A stretch of DNA of 18,741 bases from positions 1-18,741 of the forward strand of contig CAXEOX010000055.1 of the NCBI GenBank assembly GCA_963997925.1. The letters are read 5' to 3'. The DNA is from UBA11650 sp963997925. GTDB taxonomy: Bacteria > Chloroflexota > Dehalococcoidia > Lucifugimonadales > UBA3495. The notes beneath the pieces were generated by a model. That model was given only the letters and a program-made list of their open reading frames with translations. It was not told where the DNA came from and ran no database searches. Made by a program: the position numbers and the translations under genes. This document shows, piece after piece, positions 14,684 through 18,741 of the stretch (the stretch's first letter is position 1; each line of letters starts with the position of its first letter).

Positions 14684-17341
14684 ATGGTTTCTATATCCTC
14701 CGAGAAGATAACTCTGTCCAACGGGTTAGATGTACTCCTGCATGAAGACCACGCCATCCCGTTGGTAGCGGTCAACGTTTGGTACCACGTTGGGTCAAAA
14801 GATGAAGAGCAGGGCCGCACCGGCTTCGCCCATCTCTTTGAGCACATCATGTTCGAAGGTTCCAAGCACCACAACAGCAGCCACTTCGACCCCCTTCAGA
14901 AAGCCGGAGCCAATCTGAACGGCTCAACCACCCCCGACCGGACCAACTATTGGGAAGATGTGCCCTCCAACTATCTGGAACTGGCGCTGTGGCTGGAGTC
15001 CGACCGCATGGGCTTTCTCTTGGACGCCGTAGACCAACAGCGGTTCGACATCCAGCGCGACGTGGTGAAGAACGAGCGCCGCCAGTCCTATGAGAACCGG
15101 CCTTATGGAATGGCTTCTTGGGAGATTCAAGAAGCCCTGTTCCCCATGCCCCATCCCTACCACTGGATGACCATCGGTTCTCAGGAAGACTTGGATGCCG
15201 CCGCTCTGGAGGACGTTAAGGACTTCTTTCGCCGCTACTATTCTCCCTCCAACAGCAGTCTTGCCGTGGTGGGCGACTTTAAGCGGGACGAAGCCTTGGA
15301 ACTGGTTAATCGATACTTCGGCGACCTGCCCCCCGGACCGCCCCTGCCCCGCATGGGCCGCCGCGATTCGCCATTGGCCGGACGGGTAGAGCTTGAGATG
15401 CGGGACAAGGTGTCTCTACCCCGCCTGTACATCTGTTGGCCCACACCTCCCGACATGGACCCTGACGACGCCCCCTTGGACCTGTTACAGGGAATCCTTT
15501 CCGACGGACTTAGCTCCCGATTGCACCGCAGCCTGGTTTATGAGAAGCAGATCGCTCAGAGCGCGTCCGTGCGCTACCATCCCGGCGAGATTGCCGGACA
15601 ATTCGTCGTCCAAGTGACCGCTGCCGAGGGGCACGACTTGGACGAGATGGAAGCGGCCGTCGATGCTGAGATTCGACGGTTGTCGACCGAGCCGCCCACC
15701 GACGAGGAAATCAACCGGGTAAAGAATCGGATCGAGTCGTCCCATTACCGCCAGCTAACCCGCATCGGTGGATTCGGCGGTCTTGCCGACCAGTTGAACC
15801 ATTACAACATCATGGCCGGCGACCCGGAAATGGTGAACACTAGCCTGGACCGCTATCTCGCCGTAAAGCGGGAAGACATCATGCGGGTCCACGAATCGGT
15901 TCTCGACCATCGTCAGGTGAGGCTGCGGGTAATGCCGGAGCAGCCGCTGAAACCCATGGTTACAGCGGTGGACCGTTGGAAGATGCCCGAGCCAGCCCCG
16001 GAACCGTCCTTCACGCCACCCTTGCCCGTTCGCCATCAGTTGGCCAACGGCATGAGCATCGCCGTGGTGGAGAGCCGGGGCGCCCCCATAGTCTCTTTCG
16101 CTCTGGTCCTTCGCGCCGGTGCCGTCTCCGACCCCGAGGATCTGCCCGGACTGGCCAGTTTCACGGCTCAGATGTTGATGGAGGGGACCGAGGGACGAAC
16201 CAGCCTGGAGATAGCCAACGCCGCCGAGTTCATCGGGGCGCGTATATCTTCGGACGCTCGGAGAGAATACACCCTCCTATCCAGCGAGACCCTGACCAAA
16301 CATTTCCCGACCGCCCTTGAGCTGGTTGCTGATTTGGTCAAGCGGCCCACCTTCCCAGAGCACGAGCTGGAGCGCGTAAGGCGGGAGCATCTGACCGACC
16401 TGCGAAGGAGCAAAGACGACCCCACCTCGGTGGCCGAACGTCTCGTCGCCGGTCTTGTCTTCTCTAAAGATAGCGGCTACGGCCATTATATATTTGGCAC
16501 TGAAGACTCGGCGTCGGCTCTGACTCGAGATGATTTACAGAAGCTATTCCAAGGCGTTTATACGCCGGGACGAGCCACGCTGGTCGTCGTGGGCGACACG
16601 AACTTGGAAGAAGTGACCCAACAAGCCCAAGATCTTTTCGGCGATTGGTCCGGTGAAGGCAGCTACGTTCCTCAAGAAGCCATCAACACTAATGGAACGA
16701 TGCCCTCCACCACGATATATCTCGTAGACCAGCCGGGTGCCGCTCAGTCGGTGATTCGTGCCCTACAGCCAACCATACCCCGCAAGCATCCCGACTATTT
16801 CGGTCTCACGCTGGTCAACTACGTGTTCGGCGGCCAGTTCTCTGCCCGCTTGAATCAGAACCTGCGTCAAGACAAGGGATATAGCTACGGCTATCAGTCG
16901 TCGGTCCATTGGTATCAGGGAACATCCCTGGTATCCGCCGGGGGCAGCGTCCAGACCGAGGTCACCAAAGAGTCGGTCCAGGAAACCCTGAAGGAGTTCC
17001 AAGAGATTCGCGGTGGCCGCCCGATCACCGGGGAAGAGCTTGATGCGGCCAAAGCCGGCATCCTGCAGGGCTACCCCGCCAGCTTCGAACGGTCGGGGAT
17101 GGTGTTGAACCACCTGATTCAACTGCTGGTGTTTGACCTGCCTGACGACTACTTCCAGTCGGTGGGCCCTGGCATCACCGCCGTTTCGCTGGAGGACGCG
17201 CATCGTGTCGCCGCCGAACGAATCAAAGACGACAGCCTCCAATTACTGGTAGTGGGGGACCGGGAAAAGATAGAAGTTGGTTTGCGGGAGTTGGGCCTAC
17301 CTGTGGTGCTGATGAACGCTGATGGGGAGAAGATCGGCTAA
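14684..17341 (+). CDS. M16 family zinc metallopeptidase, fused two-domain form
   Basis: 885 residues, about twice a single M16B subunit (~430), so both halves of the usual heterodimer are in one chain. The N-terminal half is catalytic: the inverted zinc motif HLFEH (50-54; His50, Glu53, His54) and the downstream Glu131 in VVKNERRQS complete the site. The second half starts near 450 (RHQLANGMSIAVVESRGAPI); its equivalent region reads LASFTAQMLMEG, without zinc ligands. It keeps the substrate-binding Arg-Tyr segment FGGQFSARLNQNLRQDKGYSYG (about 707-728). Family members degrade small peptides in a closed chamber. There is no signal peptide, so it is probably cytoplasmic. The ATG follows a weak GGGAAAGG. 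A 156-bp gap holding no gene separates it from the hairpin at 14527. It is convergent with the HtrA gene. Confidence 0.92.
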   Translation: MVSISSEKITLSNGLDVLLHEDHAIPLVAVNVWYHVGSKDEEQGRTGFAHLFEHIMFEGSKHHNSSHFDPLQKAGANLNGSTTPDRTNYWEDVPSNYLELALWLESDRMGFLLDAVDQQRFDIQRDVVKNERRQSYENRPYGMASWEIQEALFPMPHPYHWMTIGSQEDLDAAALEDVKDFFRRYYSPSNSSLAVVGDFKRDEALELVNRYFGDLPPGPPLPRMGRRDSPLAGRVELEMRDKVSLPRLYICWPTPPDMDPDDAPLDLLQGILSDGLSSRLHRSLVYEKQIAQSASVRYHPGEIAGQFVVQVTAAEGHDLDEMEAAVDAEIRRLSTEPPTDEEINRVKNRIESSHYRQLTRIGGFGGLADQLNHYNIMAGDPEMVNTSLDRYLAVKREDIMRVHESVLDHRQVRLRVMPEQPLKPMVTAVDRWKMPEPAPEPSFTPPLPVRHQLANGMSIAVVESRGAPIVSFALVLRAGAVSDPEDLPGLASFTAQMLMEGTEGRTSLEIANAAEFIGARISSDARREYTLLSSETLTKHFPTALELVADLVKRPTFPEHELERVRREHLTDLRRSKDDPTSVAERLVAGLVFSKDSGYGHYIFGTEDSASALTRDDLQKLFQGVYTPGRATLVVVGDTNLEEVTQQAQDLFGDWSGEGSYVPQEAINTNGTMPSTTIYLVDQPGAAQSVIRALQPTIPRKHPDYFGLTLVNYVFGGQFSARLNQNLRQDKGYSYGYQSSVHWYQGTSLVSAGGSVQTEVTKESVQETLKEFQEIRGGRPITGEELDAAKAGILQGYPASFERSGMVLNHLIQLLVFDLPDDYFQSVGPGITAVSLEDAHRVAAERIKDDSLQLLVVGDREKIEVGLRELGLPVVLMNADGEKIG

Positions 17342-17414
17342 GGACAGATTCGAACACGTTACAGAATGGATGCCCAGGGTATTCGAAAGGGCTTAACCGA
17401 TCGCACCGCACCGA

Positions 17415-17437
17415 TCGTGGTCAGCTTGTCGAACCAC
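17415..17437. repeat. Half copy of the TTCGACAAGCTC-type dispersed repeat
   Basis: TCGTGGTCAGCTTGTCGAACC plus AC matches the right arm of the 5488-5551 element at all but two or so positions. The left arm is not present here. It lies in the convergent gap between the M16 and HtrA genes, next to a separate 8-bp inverted repeat (TGGGCGCT at 17455-17462, AGCGCCCA at 17476-17483) that may serve as a bidirectional stop. Confidence 0.6.
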
Positions 17438-17519
17438 CTTGCTGGGTACTTGGATGGGCGCTTGGAACCAAACTTAGCGCCCAAGTGGTTTGCCGTAAAT
17501 CGGTCCCGCTGCTGTCACC

Positions 17520-18741
17520 CTACCGGCTGGGTCTTTCCCCCAGGGTCAAAGTCAGGGTTTGGGTGGATCCCTCTCGGAATAATTCCACTTCAATGTCTTG
17601 ACCTGCGGCGAACTCTTTGCGAAGTAGCCTCGTGAGGTCTGTTATCGTCGCAACTTTGCTGCCGCCCATGGATAGGATAATGTCCCCCTGTCTGATTCCC
17701 GACTGATCTGAGGGTCCTCCCGGCAGAACGTCCTGAATCCCCACGCCTTCTCGGATGGGTAACCCTAACTCCGCAGCCATTTCCGGAATGAGATCCGCCA
17801 GAAACACCCCCATCCAGGCCCACTTCACCCGGCCGTCTTTGACCAGTTGGTCGGCAACCAGGACAGCCGTTTCCATGTTGATGGCGAAGCCTATCCCTTC
17901 GATGGCGGGTCCGCCGCCGCCACTACCACGAAGGACTGCGGTGTTTATGCCCACCAATCGTCCATCCAGGCTTATCAATGGGCCACCGCTGTTGCCGGGG
18001 TTTATCACGGTATCGGTCTGAATCAGGTCGTAGAGAGGGGAGCCGGTCGAGCCCCCGATGGTGCGGCCCAACGCCGACACGACCCCGACTGTCACGGTAG
18101 GTCCTCCGGGCAGCGCCAGTGCATTACCGATGGCGATGACCCATTCGCCAACCCGGAGTTGAACGTCCTGGGCTAAGGGCAAAGACGTCTCGAAAGTTCC
18201 GGGGAGCTTCAGTACCGCAAGATCAGCGATGCCATCGGCGCCCAAAAGTTCCGCTTCCAGTTGGCTTCCATCGTCCATGGTGACGGTAATCTTGGCAGCC
18301 CCTTCGATGACGTGGTTATTGGTCAGTACCAAACCGTCGGAGGAGAAAATCACTCCCGTCCCGCTGCCAAAACTGGAGCGCTCATTGCCGAACCGGTCAC
18401 GGGAGATTGCCTCGGCAACGATGGAAACGACCGCCGGACGCACCCGCTCCACAGTGTCGGCCACGTTGGGTAGTACCAGCATCGGAGCCGGTTCGGGTTG
18501 CGCAGGGGGGATCGTGGGAACGGGGGTTGATTCGGATATGCTCGTGGCAGTCGGAGATGGGACTTTCGTCGGCGTGGGTTGTGGGGTATTCACTTCGGCT
18601 GATACAGGTTCGGAGACCGCTTCAGGAGTCGGGGCCGAGGTGGGAACTTCCGTCGCCGCCGTAGTGGGCTCTGGCTCGGATTCTGGAGTTGGAGTGGAGT
18701 TTGAGCAAGCGGCGCCAACCATCAGGGCCACCAGAACGGCT
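17520..18741 (-). CDS. HtrA/Deg-type S1C serine protease, probable lipoprotein, 5'-truncated by window edge
   Basis: A trypsin-like protease with one C-terminal PDZ domain. Numbered from the GTG at 18731: the lipobox VGAAC with Cys9, a Pro/Thr/Glu/Ser-rich linker (10-83), the protease domain with His140 (LTNNHVIEG), Asp170 (ADLAVLKL) and Ser248 (NPGNSGGPL), then PDZ from about 305 (MGVFLADLIP..., VLPGGPSDQSGIRQGDIIL). All triad residues are present. The frame stays open to the window edge, reading AVLVAL before the lipobox, the hydrophobic core of a signal peptide, so the true start with its basic residues lies beyond 18741. The mature protein is expected to be lipid-anchored outside the cytoplasmic membrane, with the linker holding the protease away. 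The family degrades or chaperones misfolded envelope proteins. Confidence 0.93.
   Translation of the reverse strand, partial: AVLVALMVGAACSNSTPTPESEPEPTTAATEVPTSAPTPEAVSEPVSAEVNTPQPTPTKVPSPTATSISESTPVPTIPPAQPEPAPMLVLPNVADTVERVRPAVVSIVAEAISRDRFGNERSSFGSGTGVIFSSDGLVLTNNHVIEGAAKITVTMDDGSQLEAELLGADGIADLAVLKLPGTFETSLPLAQDVQLRVGEWVIAIGNALALPGGPTVTVGVVSALGRTIGGSTGSPLYDLIQTDTVINPGNSGGPLISLDGRLVGINTAVLRGSGGGGPAIEGIGFAINMETAVLVADQLVKDGRVKWAWMGVFLADLIPEMAAELGLPIREGVGIQDVLPGGPSDQSGIRQGDIILSMGGSKVATITDLTRLLRKEFAAGQDIEVELFREGSTQTLTLTLGERPSR

Overview
The window is an ordinary-looking bacterial chromosome segment, roughly 60% G+C by eye, with tightly packed genes on both strands. The mix of families, a compact late-cobalamin operon, short GC-rich dispersed hairpin repeats, several TTG starts and a lipoprotein HtrA with a Pro/Thr/Glu-rich linker all suggest a Chloroflexota (Dehalococcoidia/SAR202-like) genome. 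That assignment is inference from gene content, not from a phylogenetic marker.

Left part (1-6784). A 5'-truncated SMP-30/gluconolactonase-like gene, a TlyA-type rRNA 2'-O-methyltransferase and a CinA-C/PncC-like protein lie on the + strand. A long penicillin-acylase-family Ntn hydrolase on the - strand is divergent from a LACTB2-like metallo-beta-lactamase-fold hydrolase. A VOC-family protein and a RecB/Cas4-like PD-(D/E)XK nuclease with Fe-S-type cysteines follow on the - strand.

Central part (6785-13756). A 490-bp intergenic region holds back-to-back sigma70-type promoters, a well-formed cobalamin riboswitch (6974-7156) and an intrinsic terminator (7202-7229). It controls a + strand operon: a small ChuX/HutX-like protein, then cbiA/cobB, cobO, cobT, cobS, cbiB and cobD. 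These genes cover a,c-amidation of the corrin ring, adenosylation, aminopropanol-arm synthesis and attachment, and lower-ligand activation and joining. CobU/CobP/CobY, CbiP/CobQ and the final phosphatase are not in the window. The ORF1 protein, resembling haem-handling proteins but placed under a B12 riboswitch, is the best candidate for something undescribed.

Right part (13757-18741). A PPOX/FMN split-barrel protein is followed by a 13-bp perfect hairpin, a fused two-domain M16 metallopeptidase, and, convergent on the - strand, an HtrA-type lipoprotein serine protease whose N-terminus runs off the window.

The intergenic gaps carry two dispersed repeat families: a C-run/TTTCGTAAA/G-run hairpin (three copies) and an inverted repeat with a TTCGACAAGCTC core (one full copy, one half copy). 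I saw no CRISPR array, transposase, prophage gene, tRNA or rRNA.
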